A stretch of 7,411 nt of DNA. Origin: an uncultured Polaribacter sp. Lineage in GTDB: Bacteria; Bacteroidota; Bacteroidia; Flavobacteriales; Flavobacteriaceae. The position numbers and the translations under genes were made by a program. The notes below the pieces were generated by a model that was given only the letters and a program-made list of their open reading frames with translations, did no database searches and was not told where the DNA came from. Position 1 is the stretch's first letter; the number at the start of each line of letters is the position of its first letter. Shown here piece after piece: positions 7,199 to 7,411 of the stretch. The stretch spans positions 1 to 7,411 of the forward strand of contig CAJXAS010000091.1 in the NCBI GenBank assembly GCA_913050305.1, in the 5' to 3' direction.

Positions 7199-7411
7199 TT
7201 AGTTTTTAAGTGCTTCTAAAGTATCACAGTGAAAGTTTCTATCTTCTCTTTTCATAGGAGCTTTTGTTTTACTGCCTTTCATTTTTTCCTTTAACATCAT
7301 GGTAATTAATTGGCTTTTTTCTTCTTTAATTGCTTTACGTTTTTTCAAGTCTTCTGCAATGTCAAATAAAACCTTACCATCCACAATAGTCTTTTCCGCT
7401 TTTGCATAAAT
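7199..7411 (-). CDS. C-terminal end of a larger amidohydrolase (5' part outside window)
   Basis: An open frame enters from the window edge and ends with TAA at 7199-7201, giving the last 70 residues, from IYAKAEKTIVDGKVLFD onwards. This pattern (akaekTIVDGkvlFD, then a basic/acidic helix with KKRKAIKEEKSQLI) matches from memory the C-terminus of the large, about 1000-aa, Bacteroidetes amidohydrolases commonly encoded just before a shorter amidohydrolase gene. A GTG at 7382-7384 could be read as a start for a 61-aa protein, but the frame stays open upstream and the family pattern begins before it, so I treat it as the tail of a longer gene. The catalytic region is not in the window, so activity cannot be judged. 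The stop is two bases from the next ATG, implying coupled translation. Confidence 0.8.
   Translation of the reverse strand: MYAKAEKTIVDGKVLFDIAEDLKKRKAIKEEKSQLITMMLKEKMKGSKTKAPMKREDRNFHCDTLEALKN

Noticed and set aside
6925..7209. Plus-strand open frame of 94 codons with a hydrophobic translation
   Set aside because: It is antisense to the N-terminus of the exported amidohydrolase-like protein, including its signal peptide, which explains the hydrophobicity; no family resemblance and no promoter seen.
7382..7384. GTG as the start of a separate 61-aa protein
   Set aside because: The frame remains open to the window edge and the conserved amidohydrolase C-terminal pattern begins upstream of the GTG, so a partial gene is the better reading.

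Overview
The window looks like chromosomal DNA from a marine-type member of the Flavobacteriaceae (Bacteroidetes). This rests on the strong A+T bias, the lack of Shine-Dalgarno sites before the genes, two sequences that fit the Bacteroidetes -7 promoter consensus TAnnTTTG, and protein families typical of that group. The genus cannot be named from sequence reading alone; Polaribacter or Tenacibaculum relatives are plausible. Every gene I can support lies on the minus strand, so transcription runs from position 7411 towards position 1.

In the direction of transcription: (1) 7411-5898 holds the last 70 codons of a large amidohydrolase and, two bases further on, a complete exported amidohydrolase-like protein (432 aa) that has lost the HxH metal motif. 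A strong hairpin terminator follows. (2) 5772-4229 is a two-gene unit, a SpoU/TrmH-type RNA 2'-O-methyltransferase followed two bases later by a ROK-family sugar kinase close to polyphosphate glucokinases. It starts at an almost leaderless promoter overlapped by a perfect inverted repeat, and ends at a hairpin terminator. (3) 3976-2237 encodes a putative lipoprotein amidohydrolase of the YtcJ/Amidohydrolase_3 type with all its metal ligands present. (4) 2083-1 encodes most of a long bifunctional Rel/SpoT (p)ppGpp synthetase/hydrolase, cut by the window edge inside its C-terminal ACT domain.

The functions combine stringent-response control, RNA modification, sugar phosphorylation and envelope-located hydrolases. 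Nothing indicates that all of them form one pathway. There is no tRNA, rRNA, CRISPR array, insertion sequence or phage gene. I did not find a clear undescribed system. The points that most deserve a second look are the Arg that replaces the conserved sugar-binding His in the ROK kinase, the amidohydrolase-like protein with a degenerate metal site next to a larger family member, and the palindrome over the promoter of the methyltransferase-kinase operon.
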